Source: an uncultured Pseudomonadota bacterium
GTDB taxonomy: Bacteria; Pseudomonadota; Alphaproteobacteria; Rs-D84
Assembly (NCBI GenBank): GCA_937885575.1
Contig: CALABO010000028.1
Span: forward strand, 1-48,022
Direction of reading: 5' to 3'
DNA length: 48,022 nt
Shown: piece by piece, positions 6,425 through 14,173 of the stretch
Numbering within the stretch: position 1 is the stretch's first letter
How the letters are laid out: each line of letters opens with the position of its first letter
The notes under the pieces: generated by a model
What the model saw: the letters and a program-made list of their open reading frames with translations, nothing else
Told to the model about the DNA's origin: nothing
The model's database searches: none
Program-made: the position numbers and the translations under genes

Positions 6425-7195
6425 TTAAAAACGATACATCAACCCCAACTTTACAATCGGAAAGTATTTAACCTTGTCCGCTTCGCGCTGCGCATCGCGC
6501 AGTGCATCTTGTTTATCCTGTTCCAATTCATCCGGGTCAACCAACGCCCAATCAGACCCATTCCATTTAAACAAATCCCCATCCGGCACATCCAAACCAA
6601 TCTTGGCCACCTTGCGCGTAAAGACAATTCCCGCGTCAAAATAAATCTTAAACCCGGCAATCAACCCCAAATCAAAACCCGTTCCAACATACGGCCCGTC
6701 GTATTTCCAATTTGCGGTTGCACTTGCCCGAAAAGCACCGTCCGCATACCTGTACCGATTATGCCCCAGGCCGAACTCACCATTTTCATCACCGCCCGCA
6801 ACATGCGCCATCGCATCAAATTGCCCGCCATAGTATCCACCACTAAGCCGCCACCCACCAAGGAACCAAGTATTACCAAACGGGTAAAAATCCAACATTC
6901 CGCCGAAATGTTTCGCCTCTATCTCTGCGCCATTGACCGATATGGAATCACCGATTTTTATGTTCCGGTCGTCCACCAAATGATTAATTGCCGAATTTAT
7001 CCCCGAACGCACAATTTTCGTCCCGGCAAAGTCAATTCGATATCCCAACCTTTTACCCCAAAACGATTCGGCATTTTTATTCACATACCCCGTAAAGGCA
7101 TTAAGCCCAGTCGTCGCGGACAGTCCAACACCGAACTGAGTCCCCGTTGGATAAGCAAACGCACCCCACGGCACAAAGCACAAAAAAATTCGCAT
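6425..7195 (-). CDS. Outer-membrane beta-barrel protein
   Basis: 256 residues from the ATG at 7195, where a signal peptide begins (MRIFLCFVPWGAFA). The rest is a pattern of short amphipathic strands rich in Gly, Tyr and Phe, ending in the outer-membrane signature MYRF, a terminal Phe recognised by BamA. A charged stretch near residues 225-240 (DELEQDKQDALRDAQREAD) would be an extracellular loop or turn before the last strand. The family looks like a general OmpW/porin-type barrel; a specific function cannot be read. A longer start at 7258 is possible but adds a hydrophobic leader without a clear ribosome site. Confidence 0.65.
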   Translation of the reverse strand: MRIFLCFVPWGAFAYPTGTQFGVGLSATTGLNAFTGYVNKNAESFWGKRLGYRIDFAGTKIVRSGINSAINHLVDDRNIKIGDSISVNGAEIEAKHFGGMLDFYPFGNTWFLGGWRLSGGYYGGQFDAMAHVAGGDENGEFGLGHNRYRYADGAFRASATANWKYDGPYVGTGFDLGLIAGFKIYFDAGIVFTRKVAKIGLDVPDGDLFKWNGSDWALVDPDELEQDKQDALRDAQREADKVKYFPIVKLGLMYRF

Positions 7196-7301
7196 AAAAT
7201 TCCGCAATGAAAAAATTCCTTTCACAGAAAAATTAAAATAAACACAAAAAAATATCAACCAAGAATTTCATTTTCATATTTTAATATGTCAAATTTTATG
7301 A

Positions 7302-7307
7302 TATAAT
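7302..7307 (+). promoter_or_regulatory. Candidate -10 element of the 7315 gene
   Basis: TATAAT lies only 7 bases before the ATG at 7315 with no good -35. If used, the transcript would be nearly leaderless. Confidence 0.3.
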
Positions 7308-7314
7308 TCAAAAC

Positions 7315-8793
7315 ATGAAAACAAAGATTTTTATTTTACCATTACTGTTGTGTGCGGCCGCAATCGGCGGTGCGCGCGCGTCTGAAAGCGAATATGAATG
7401 GGATGATGCAACGATAACTTACGAACCCGTCGCCGATGCCGCCGGAACCGAAATTTATCGTGACGAGCAAACTTCCATCTATGTTGATGCACCTGATTTG
7501 GACGTGGCCGATGTGTCGGTCGTGGAACAAACATCAGATACGGGACGCGTAGAAATCGATCGCGGTAATGGGTATTCAATTGTCGCAACCAACACCGATG
7601 GCCAGCAAAGCGTTCAGATAAATCACGGTGGTCTTAGTGCGAATATCCCCGGTCGAACAAAGACAAATCGCACAATGGCGACAAATCGCGCCGGGGGTTA
7701 TTCTGCGGCAAACTTGACACCGATGCGCAATGCAAAATTGCTTTCGATAAAGCCGGCACCGATTGACAATCGCCCACCGGTTTGGGACGGCACGAACGGA
7801 AACTATCAACCGACGGCGCATGTCAAAACCGTTGATTGGCGCAACGGCGTTCCGATTTGGGACGATTCGATTTCTGATTACCGAACCAAGGATTTTCGCG
7901 ATTGGATGTTAAAGCGTTTGCCGGAACTTTATATCCGCGATTCGGATGACACAGAATTGGTGACACTTTATAACGAAACGGTCGAAGATATCAACGCAAC
8001 CAACGCGCGCATCGAAGAATTACTTGGCAATAAAGAAACCACATCGGTCACCACAACCGACATTCAAACATGCGACCGCGCCCCGGATATCGCGATGACA
8101 ACGACATTCCGCACGCCTTGCAATGAACGCTATACGGCCCAGGATTTAACGATTCCCGTTCAAAACGCGTTTGGCGCCGGCGTTATTGGCATTGATGACG
8201 GTTGCCCATTTGAAACGGAAACCGAGTGCAACATTTGGCGGCGCAAACCCGTTATTCGTGAAACCGTTTCCCCGCGCAGTCCGCAAATCCGCGCCATAAA
8301 TATGTCGGAAATTATTTTCACCGTGAACCAAACCGGTGATTTGGATGCGAATTCTGTGGCGGCGGCACCGTTATTGGAACGCTATAAAATGTTGATGCGT
8401 TCGGCGGCGGCGTGTTGCACCGAAGGTATGAAGTATTCGTTAAAACAGGCGGGCGCATCAGACGGATTGATTTATAAATTTTTGGCGGACGATGCAAATT
8501 TCTATAACATCGGCGGTCGTTGTTTAATGATGTCGGACGCGGAAATCGATGAAAAGTATTCCGGCACCGCAACGGCGGCAACAATCGCGGACGTCCGCAA
8601 CGGATGCCTGTGCCGCGGGCGGCAATGGTTTACCGCGATGCTGGCACCATTTGTAGATTTGTGGAATATGAGTCCGGAATTCGAAGCATCACCATTTTAT
8701 TGGACATATATTGATGGCCTGCAACGCGAAGTGACGGTTGCAATCAATGACGATGTTCAAAATGTTTTGGATCAAATCGCCACCTGTCCATAG
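7315..8793 (+). CDS. Secreted unknown 492-aa protein
   Basis: A clear signal peptide (MKTKIFILPLLLCAAAIGGARA) opens a protein I do not recognise. Residues 25-165 are acidic and probably disordered (EWDDATITYEPVADAAG; RPPVWDGTNGNYQP). Residues 185-240 are helical (KDFRDWMLKRLPELYIRD; DINATNARIEELLGN). The C-terminal half carries about ten cysteines, including CC at the stretch AAACCTEGMKY, CLCRGRQWF and the final ATCP, which suggests disulfide bonding in the periplasm or outside. It stands alone between two divergent or convergent genes. The TAG stop begins a TTAGTG repeat followed by a terminator. Confidence 0.6.
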   Translation: MKTKIFILPLLLCAAAIGGARASESEYEWDDATITYEPVADAAGTEIYRDEQTSIYVDAPDLDVADVSVVEQTSDTGRVEIDRGNGYSIVATNTDGQQSVQINHGGLSANIPGRTKTNRTMATNRAGGYSAANLTPMRNAKLLSIKPAPIDNRPPVWDGTNGNYQPTAHVKTVDWRNGVPIWDDSISDYRTKDFRDWMLKRLPELYIRDSDDTELVTLYNETVEDINATNARIEELLGNKETTSVTTTDIQTCDRAPDIAMTTTFRTPCNERYTAQDLTIPVQNAFGAGVIGIDDGCPFETETECNIWRRKPVIRETVSPRSPQIRAINMSEIIFTVNQTGDLDANSVAAAPLLERYKMLMRSAAACCTEGMKYSLKQAGASDGLIYKFLADDANFYNIGGRCLMMSDAEIDEKYSGTATAATIADVRNGCLCRGRQWFTAMLAPFVDLWNMSPEFEASPFYWTYIDGLQREVTVAINDDVQNVLDQIATCP

Positions 8794-8820
8794 TTTTAGT
8801 GATAAGTGTTAGTGATTAGT
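8791..8820 (+). repeat. Stop-anchored TTAGTG repeat, 492-aa gene
   Basis: TAGTTTTAGTGATAAGTG then TTAGTGATTAGT begins exactly at the stop codon and runs up to the terminator stem. Confidence 0.75.
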
Positions 8821-8848
8821 ACCGGGCGCATTCGCGCCCGGTTTTATT
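8821..8848 (+). terminator. Terminator of the 7315-8793 gene
   Basis: 9-bp stem ACCGGGCGC/GCGCCCGGT with an ATTC loop and TTTATT tail on the + strand. Confidence 0.8.
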
Positions 8849-8872
8849 CAACACCAAAGAATCACCAGTTTT

Positions 8873-9583
8873 CTAATGCAATATATTTATAATGCATTTC
8901 AAAGCACACTTTGAAGTATCGAAATCATAAGTATTTTCCATCTCTGTATCATTATGGGGTAATTCAACCCCAATCAAATTCTGTGCAAAATCTCTAATTT
9001 TTTGACAAGTATCACTATTCATTCTATAAAATTGCGTAACACTAATAGTACGTATTCCATTAGATTCATAATCCTCGACAACATCATCTATATCATGCAT
9101 ATGTGTGCCATAGCCACCATGCGCGTTCACAGCGTCGACCACCGTCCATTTACAAATTGTATCGGCATTATTATCAAATACTGGACCACCTATGACAGCA
9201 AAATAACCACCATCAGATGTCTTGAAACCCATGGCTGTGTTATCATCGTTAATGCTAGTATAATCTCTTATTCTAACGATTGAATTAACCCCATGCTTTA
9301 ACACTGTTTCGGCATATTTACGTCCCAACATTTCCAAACCTTCTTGTGTCATACTATAAAATGCCATATTACCACTTCCAAAAGAAACACAATACGCTTT
9401 CCTAATCGTTTCATCTTTTGATTCGCACGGATTTATTGGCGCACAAAATTCGTCTTTTTCCACCCAAACATATTTTTCTGGATGTTTCTCACATATTTCT
9501 CTCTTTCTTGACGCATCTGGCGCCGCACACACAGAACTAACCACCGCAACCGCGGCAATTACAGAAAACAAAGTTTTTTTCAT
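8873..9583 (-). CDS. Secreted protein, paralogue of 47128-47784
   Basis: 236 residues with a signal peptide (MKKTLFSVIAAVAVVSSVCA). The mature N-terminus has a block shared almost word for word with the protein at 47128: REICEKHPEKYVWVEK, a Cys, APINPCESKD, then AYC. Further on both share KTSDGGYFAVIGG/KTSDGGYMVFEFD. The remainder diverges strongly. Several cysteines imply disulfides. The family is not one I can name; conserved head and variable body suggest a surface or secreted factor under diversification. AAAAGGAG precedes the ATG. It is the last gene of a three-gene cluster on the - strand (9987, 9602, 8873), and the 9602-8873 pair recurs at the right edge of the window. Confidence 0.65.
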   Translation of the reverse strand: MKKTLFSVIAAVAVVSSVCAAPDASRKREICEKHPEKYVWVEKDEFCAPINPCESKDETIRKAYCVSFGSGNMAFYSMTQEGLEMLGRKYAETVLKHGVNSIVRIRDYTSINDDNTAMGFKTSDGGYFAVIGGPVFDNNADTICKWTVVDAVNAHGGYGTHMHDIDDVVEDYESNGIRTISVTQFYRMNSDTCQKIRDFAQNLIGVELPHNDTEMENTYDFDTSKCALKCIINILH

Positions 9584-9601
9584 TTTTTTCTCCTTTTTTT
9601 A

Positions 9602-9997
9602 TTAACAGTTACATTCATACAATTCCGCCATTTCCTGATCTTCGGAACAAAACATTTTACATTGTGTATCTTCTTTTTGTTCCTGACTCATATGAACAAG
9701 CCCATGTCCACCACTATCAACACGACCACGGTACCCACCACCGGACTTTGATTGTTCAATTTTTTTAATCTCGTTATGCAGTGCGATATTTCCAACAACA
9801 CCAACACCCGTCGCGCCAAGGGTTGCAATACCAGCGATTTTGAATTTGCTCGTATTTTCTTCACACGCGTCCAATTCCGCCTGTAATGCGTCACGACGTT
9901 GTTGTAATTCATGAATTTGTATATCGATATAATCTGTTTCCGCATGCACCGCAAAGCACGCAAACATTCCAATCAAAATTACAATTTTATTTTTCAT
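9602..9997 (-). CDS. Secreted coiled-coil/Gly-rich protein, paralogue of the gene at the right edge
   Basis: 131 residues: signal peptide (MKNKIVILIGMFACFAVHA), a short coiled coil (residues about 27-48, IQIHELQQRRDALQAELDAC), an Ala/Gly/Val hydrophobic helix (IAGIATLGATGVGVVGNIAL), then IALHNEIKKIEQSK, a Gly-rich linker and a Cys-rich tail ending in CNC. The block GNIALHNEIKKIEQSK is nearly identical in the gene cut by the right edge of the window. It overlaps the end of the upstream 99-aa gene by 11 bases, so the two are co-translated. A helical envelope protein is likely; no function can be assigned. Confidence 0.6.
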   Translation of the reverse strand: MKNKIVILIGMFACFAVHAETDYIDIQIHELQQRRDALQAELDACEENTSKFKIAGIATLGATGVGVVGNIALHNEIKKIEQSKSGGGYRGRVDSGGHGLVHMSQEQKEDTQCKMFCSEDQEMAELYECNC

Positions 9998-10286
9998 TTT
10001 GTTTTGCGTTCGCTTTTTCTTTCTTTAAATTATTTAGTTTTACACCCTGCACTATCGCCGCGGTACCGGTTGCAACGGTTCCCGCCGCACCAATCCAAGT
10101 TGCGGTTTTCCAATTTTTATTCTTTCGTTTGCATTCGGAAAGTTTGATTTCAAGTTCACTTACCTCCCGTTTTAATTTCGAAAGTTCCATTTGTCGCGCC
10201 ATATCCGCGTCCATAACACCAGTATCATCCGCCCACACCGCCACCGGCGAAAAAAGAATTAAAAAAATCACCAAAACTTTTTTCAT
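9987..10286 (-). CDS. Small secreted coiled-coil protein with Gly/Ala-rich helix
   Basis: 99 residues with a signal peptide (MKKVLVIFLILFSPVAVWA), a coiled coil (about residues 30-55, MELSKLKREVSELEIKLSEC) and a Thr/Ala/Gly helix (TWIGAAGTVATGTAAIVQG) before a Lys-rich tail. The order signal peptide, coiled coil, Gly/Ala helix, charged tail is the same as in the next gene (9602) and resembles the end of the 25593 protein (TWATVGGAVGGAAVGVGAM), suggesting a shared fold, perhaps a membrane-inserting glycine-zipper hairpin. It is the first gene of the cluster; the region upstream is rich in repeats and no clear promoter was found. Confidence 0.55.
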   Translation of the reverse strand: MKKVLVIFLILFSPVAVWADDTGVMDADMARQMELSKLKREVSELEIKLSECKRKNKNWKTATWIGAAGTVATGTAAIVQGVKLNNLKKEKANAKQNEK

Positions 10287-10301
10287 GTTTTTCTTGTCAT
10301 C

Positions 10302-10387
10302 CCGTTTTTTCTACGTCATCCCGCTGAAAAGCGGGATCCCCCCGTCACACCTGAAACCACCAGATACCGCCCTGCGGCGGTATGACG
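10302..10387. repeat. Palindromic intergenic repeats (GCGGGAT type)
   Basis: GTCATCCCG occurs twice, the second as CATCCCGCTGAAAAGCGGGAT, a compact hairpin, followed by a further hairpin ACCGCCCTGCGGCGGTATGAC. The sequence resembles the small GTCAT(C/T)CC-type palindromes common in proteobacterial intergenic DNA. No gene is visible between 10287 and 10836. Confidence 0.6.
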
Positions 10388-10408
10388 GCAAAAAACACTA
10401 ATGAAAAA

Positions 10409-10524
10409 CCACTTAAACTGCTCTAAGTGGTTGGAGGTTCAGAACTATTAACTCATAGAAAAATAGCGCGGATGTATTCTATATATTCACCGCCCTCCAA
10501 CCACTTTTGGTTGGAGGTTTTTTT
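10409..10524 (+). ncRNA. Candidate structured RNA: ladder of mutually exclusive stems ending in a terminator
   Basis: Three pairings compete on the + strand. First, CCACTTA (10409-10415) pairs with TAAGTGG (10424-10430). Second, AAGTGGTTGGAGG (10425-10437) pairs perfectly over 13 bases with CCTCCAACCACTT (10494-10506). Third, CCTCCAACC (10494-10502) pairs with GGTTGGAGG (10509-10517), followed by seven Ts: a classic terminator. This is the logic of an attenuator or switch, but no + strand gene follows, so it may be a free small RNA. A further imperfect inverted repeat links TTCAGAACTATTAACTCATAG (from 10438) with CTATGAATTAGAGGTTCTGA (10539-10558). Promoter not identified. Confidence 0.4.
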
Positions 10525-10637
10525 CGTCGACCATAGACGCTATGAATTAGAGGTTCTGACGCCTCAACATGGCAACCCGCCACGTCATACGCATTTTATC
10601 ACATATTTGACTTTATTCAAAATAAAAATTTCCAGAG

Positions 10638-10766
10638 AAAAAAGTTCCCCTCCTGTGGAGGGGTGGCGCCGAACGGCGACGAGGTGGTCTTTTTTATTCT
10701 AGAAATTTTACATTTATGAAAGACCACCTCCCCCTTCGGGTACTCCTCCGCAGGAGGAGAACTTAC
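10638..10766. repeat. Palindromic REP/BIME-like pair, copy C
   Basis: Two units in opposite orientation: AAGTTCCCCTCCTGTGGAGG ... GAGGTGGTC (10646-10688) and GACCACCTCCCCCTTCGGG ... GGAGGAGAACTT (10722-10764), separated by an AT-rich spacer. The same unit structure occurs at 3791 and 27434. Confidence 0.75.
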
Positions 10767-10773
10767 CCCCGCA

Positions 10774-10799
10774 ACAAAAAAACGGCGCAATGCGCCGTT
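10774..10799 (-). terminator. Terminator of dnaN
   Basis: Stem AACGGCGC/GCGCCGTT (10781-10788, 10792-10799) with a 3-base loop, followed on the - strand by a run of seven Ts. Confidence 0.85.
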
Positions 10800-10800
10800 T

Positions 10801-10839
10801 TCACTAACACTATCCACTTACACTAACCACTATACCCTA
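10801..10839 (-). repeat. Stop-anchored TTAGTG repeat, dnaN
   Basis: In the dnaN direction it starts with the stop codon as TAGGGTATAGTGGTTAGTG and continues with AAGTGGATAGTGTTAGTGA into the terminator stem. Confidence 0.75.
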
Positions 10840-11955
10840 CATCCGCATTGGCATAAGGATGAACAACGCGTCCGTATCTTTGTTCGTGGACTTGATAATT
10901 GTTGGCGAAAGTGGGTCCTGCATTTCCATTTGGAATTTTTCACCTTCGACCTGGCCCGCAACATCCATAAGGAATTTCACATTAAATGTCACCGTGAATG
11001 ATGCATCGCCATTATATTCGACATCTAATTCCTGGGTCGCGGTTCCGGCATCCGGACTTGACGCATTGACAACCAATTTGTTCATTGAAAAAGTCAACTG
11101 CACCGATTTCGTCTTGTCAACACTTGCCACCGAAACCAAATCGACGGCGTTAAGGAATTGCTTGCGGTCCATAATCGCGATTTTATCGTTGCCCTTTGGA
11201 ATAACAACGCGATAATTCGGATATTGCGCATCAACAAGTTTACTTGTCAAAATCGCCGCCCCGATTGTAAAGCGCGCCTTGGTATCCGAAAGTTCGACAT
11301 TTACATCATCAACCGTCGCGTCTTCCAGCAACTTTGACAATTCACCAATCACGCGTCGCGGCAAAATCACCGACGGCATTTCCGCAGACCCCGCCGGCGC
11401 CGGCATCGCACACAGGGCCATACGCTGGGCATCTGTCGCAACCGCGGTCAATTTATTTGAACCATCATCATTTGCGATATGAAAATAGATTCCACCCAAG
11501 TGATAACGCACATCGTCCGTTGGAATTGCAAACTTCGTCTGATTGATAAGATGCGCCAAATCCCCAGTTGTCATTTGAAACTTGGTCGTTAAATTACTGC
11601 CCGCCATGGCCGGGAAATTTTCCGCCGGCAAAGTCGGCAAATGAAACACGGCACGGCCACTGGACACCACCAGTGAATCACCCGATTGCTTGAATGAAAT
11701 TTCGGCATCGTCCGGCAATTTGCGCACAATGTCATACAACATCTGAACCGGCACGGTTATTTTGCCACCCAATGTCACATCGGCCGCAACATGTTCAATC
11801 AATTCCAAATCAACATTAGTCGCAGACAGAACCAAATCGTCCCCGACATCCAACTTTACATTCATCAAAATCGGCAAAGTCGCGCGCTTTTCCACAATCG
11901 ATTGCATGTGCCCCAGTGCCCGAATTAAAACCTGACGAAACACAGAAAATTCCAT
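10837..11955 (-). CDS. dnaN: DNA polymerase III subunit beta (sliding clamp)
   Basis: 372 residues from the ATG at 11955, chosen because AGGAG precedes it and MEFSVFRQVLIRALGHMQSI is the usual family start; longer upstream reading has no ribosome site. The protein forms the ring-shaped dimer that holds the polymerase on DNA. Three clamp domains are recognisable, with the family landmarks KRATLPILMNV near residue 25, FHLPTLPAENFP near 105, RRVIGELSKLLED, and a C-terminal LFILMPMRM resembling the conserved PM(R/L)(L/M) end. dnaN is here about 11 kb from dnaA and not in the classical dnaA-dnaN-recF order. Confidence 0.95.
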   Translation of the reverse strand: MEFSVFRQVLIRALGHMQSIVEKRATLPILMNVKLDVGDDLVLSATNVDLELIEHVAADVTLGGKITVPVQMLYDIVRKLPDDAEISFKQSGDSLVVSSGRAVFHLPTLPAENFPAMAGSNLTTKFQMTTGDLAHLINQTKFAIPTDDVRYHLGGIYFHIANDDGSNKLTAVATDAQRMALCAMPAPAGSAEMPSVILPRRVIGELSKLLEDATVDDVNVELSDTKARFTIGAAILTSKLVDAQYPNYRVVIPKGNDKIAIMDRKQFLNAVDLVSVASVDKTKSVQLTFSMNKLVVNASSPDAGTATQELDVEYNGDASFTVTFNVKFLMDVAGQVEGEKFQMEMQDPLSPTIIKSTNKDTDALFILMPMRM

Positions 11956-12066
11956 TTCACACTCCTGTTTGTTATTCCTGTTTCTACATTCCTGGGGGTA
12001 TTCTATCAAAAAATGCCGATTCGGTGCAAGGGCAAAAGACGCGCCCGCACATATTGACAAAAAGCA

Positions 12067-14160
12067 TTATTTTGTGGCCGCATTCAAAACACCGTTTGCC
12101 AAATTTTCGGCCGTTTCGCGCATCCATTCGGGATCATCACGGTGTACGGGTGCGCCCTTTTCCAACGCGGTTTCGCACGGATGATCATCCGCCAGCCAAT
12201 TTTCCAACAAATCGCCGGCAAGCAATCCAACGCCTGCGCCCGCAACAAGCCCAAGTCCACCAGTAAACGGCGCAAGCAAAAGCCCGATACCAGTCGCCGA
12301 AAGCGCCTTGCCTGCAACGGCCGCGCCACTTATTTGAATATCTGGTTCGGCCAAGTTACCGGTTATGGTTATCGTGTTCACAACACTGCCGGTTATCGAC
12401 AACTTTATCCCACGCACCGGCACCGTCGTAAGTGAAAGGTTCAATGTTTCATCACCCAAATTTATATCACCGCCAAGGCGAATATTTATCGCGTTCGTTT
12501 CAATGGCGACGCCGTTTTTTATTTCCGCCACGCCATCACGGAACATTAAATTTGCCACTGCACAACTGATTGTCATCTGATTATACTTTTTGTCGGACGT
12601 GAACATATCTTGGATACTGTGCCGCAGTGTGGTAAGAAAATCTGCACCATACATATACGAAACCAATTCAGAATGTGCATAACCCTTGTCGGTCGAATAC
12701 ACGCGCACTGGCCCGGTCAGTGTCCGCATTATGCCCGACATATCGAATCCATCGGCACGAACATAGGTTTCAAAACTAAGTGGCAAATCAGATATAAAAT
12801 TATTCACATTTATCTGTTTCAATATCTGGCCAACCGTAATGTCTTTACCGATTCCGCCCATTTCCAGATAAAGGTGACCATCCGTATCAACCGTTCCGTC
12901 GATCGCCGCCCTGATATTTCCCGCCGCAAATTTAGCATTCGCGTCCGCACGAACCGTACCATCACGCGAATTAAATTTCACCCTAAAATTATCAAGCGAC
13001 AAGTTGCGATAAACAATCAACTTTCCCAAATCAACATTTATCGACAATCGATTGTCATACAAATGTTTTCCAAAAAGTGGCATATCATGAAACACATTTA
13101 ATTCACGATTCTTTGGCCGCACGCCGCCATAAATTTCCGGGAATAATTCTTTCAGGTTTATTTTCTTTGACGACAAATTCAAACTTATATCATGCTTCTT
13201 TTTCGACCAATCAATATGGCCGGACAGATTTATATCACTGCCCCGCACAGAAATAGATGACTTGTGCAAAGTAAATTTTTTTCTGTCCAATCCGCCCGAT
13301 ATATCGACATGCATTTCCGGCATATTCGGGAAATCAAGATTCAACAATTTTCCAATCGGACGAATATCCGGAATATCGCCCCGTATAACAAAATCTATGG
13401 GCATTTTGCTTGTGCCTTCCAACGCAACATTCGCGGTCAGCGCATCGCCGTCCGAAGAAAACGCAAAACTAACAGGGTAAACCTTGCGTTCCGCATTGTA
13501 TTTATCAAGTGATATAATAAAAGGTATTAAATTTGATTCATCTAATTTTATCCACCCACGATATTCACGCGTATCATCACCCGCAACATAACGTATGTTT
13601 ATACCCGGAACTTTGTATTCTGTCCCCGCAATATTTACAACAAACTTATCAACATTTAACCCACCAAGGCCGGGATCAACAAACGGATATTCTGGAATTT
13701 CATTTTCGCCCTCTACGCCGGATTCCGGCGTATAGGACGATTCTTCATCATTTCCAAATTTTGGTAAAATCAATTCACCCTTGGCATCTTTATCAATAAA
13801 AACTTTTGCATCATTTACGCGAACACGCTGAATCGTCGGTCGATTTGAAAACAGTGAAATCAAATCAAGATTTACTTCTATGGTTTCGGCCTCTAACAAA
13901 TTTTTATGCTTTGCACCGGTGGCATTCGGAACCGTGACCTGTCGCATCGTCACACGTGGCCGCAATGAAAGTTTCCACGAAACATCACCCATAATTTCAA
14001 TCTGCAACCCAGTTGATGATCGCAATACTTCAAGTAAATTTTTACGCAAAACATTCATATCCATTTTGGACAACGCCGCAACAATCGCAACAATCAACAC
14101 CGCAAAGAACAAAAATATTGCGCGCGCGAATACAAAAAATTTTCTTTTTTTCTTTTTCAT
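12067..14160 (-). CDS. AsmA-family protein
   Basis: 697 residues from the ATG at 14160; a TTG at 14187 inside the upstream gene is possible but less likely. A Lys-rich start (MKKKKRKFF) is followed by one transmembrane helix (about residues 10-32), then a long beta-strand-rich periplasmic body. Residues 45-100 fit the AsmA N-terminal domain (STGLQIEIMGDVSWKLSLRP), and residues about 530-610 fit the conserved AsmA C-terminal region (VRVYSTDKGYAHSE; INLGDETLNLSLTTVP). AsmA-like proteins are thought to bridge inner and outer membrane and move phospholipids. The end has a Gly-rich hydrophobic segment. It sits in one run with the rluC-like and prepilin genes. Confidence 0.85.
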   Translation of the reverse strand: MKKKKRKFFVFARAIFLFFAVLIVAIVAALSKMDMNVLRKNLLEVLRSSTGLQIEIMGDVSWKLSLRPRVTMRQVTVPNATGAKHKNLLEAETIEVNLDLISLFSNRPTIQRVRVNDAKVFIDKDAKGELILPKFGNDEESSYTPESGVEGENEIPEYPFVDPGLGGLNVDKFVVNIAGTEYKVPGINIRYVAGDDTREYRGWIKLDESNLIPFIISLDKYNAERKVYPVSFAFSSDGDALTANVALEGTSKMPIDFVIRGDIPDIRPIGKLLNLDFPNMPEMHVDISGGLDRKKFTLHKSSISVRGSDINLSGHIDWSKKKHDISLNLSSKKINLKELFPEIYGGVRPKNRELNVFHDMPLFGKHLYDNRLSINVDLGKLIVYRNLSLDNFRVKFNSRDGTVRADANAKFAAGNIRAAIDGTVDTDGHLYLEMGGIGKDITVGQILKQINVNNFISDLPLSFETYVRADGFDMSGIMRTLTGPVRVYSTDKGYAHSELVSYMYGADFLTTLRHSIQDMFTSDKKYNQMTISCAVANLMFRDGVAEIKNGVAIETNAINIRLGGDINLGDETLNLSLTTVPVRGIKLSITGSVVNTITITGNLAEPDIQISGAAVAGKALSATGIGLLLAPFTGGLGLVAGAGVGLLAGDLLENWLADDHPCETALEKGAPVHRDDPEWMRETAENLANGVLNAATK

Positions 14161-14173
14161 TTTCGAACTCACT

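Noticed and set aside
10617..10817. Small reading frames over the palindromic repeat pair near 10.7 kb
   Set aside because: Their sequence is that of the repeat units in both directions; no ribosome site and no protein-like composition.
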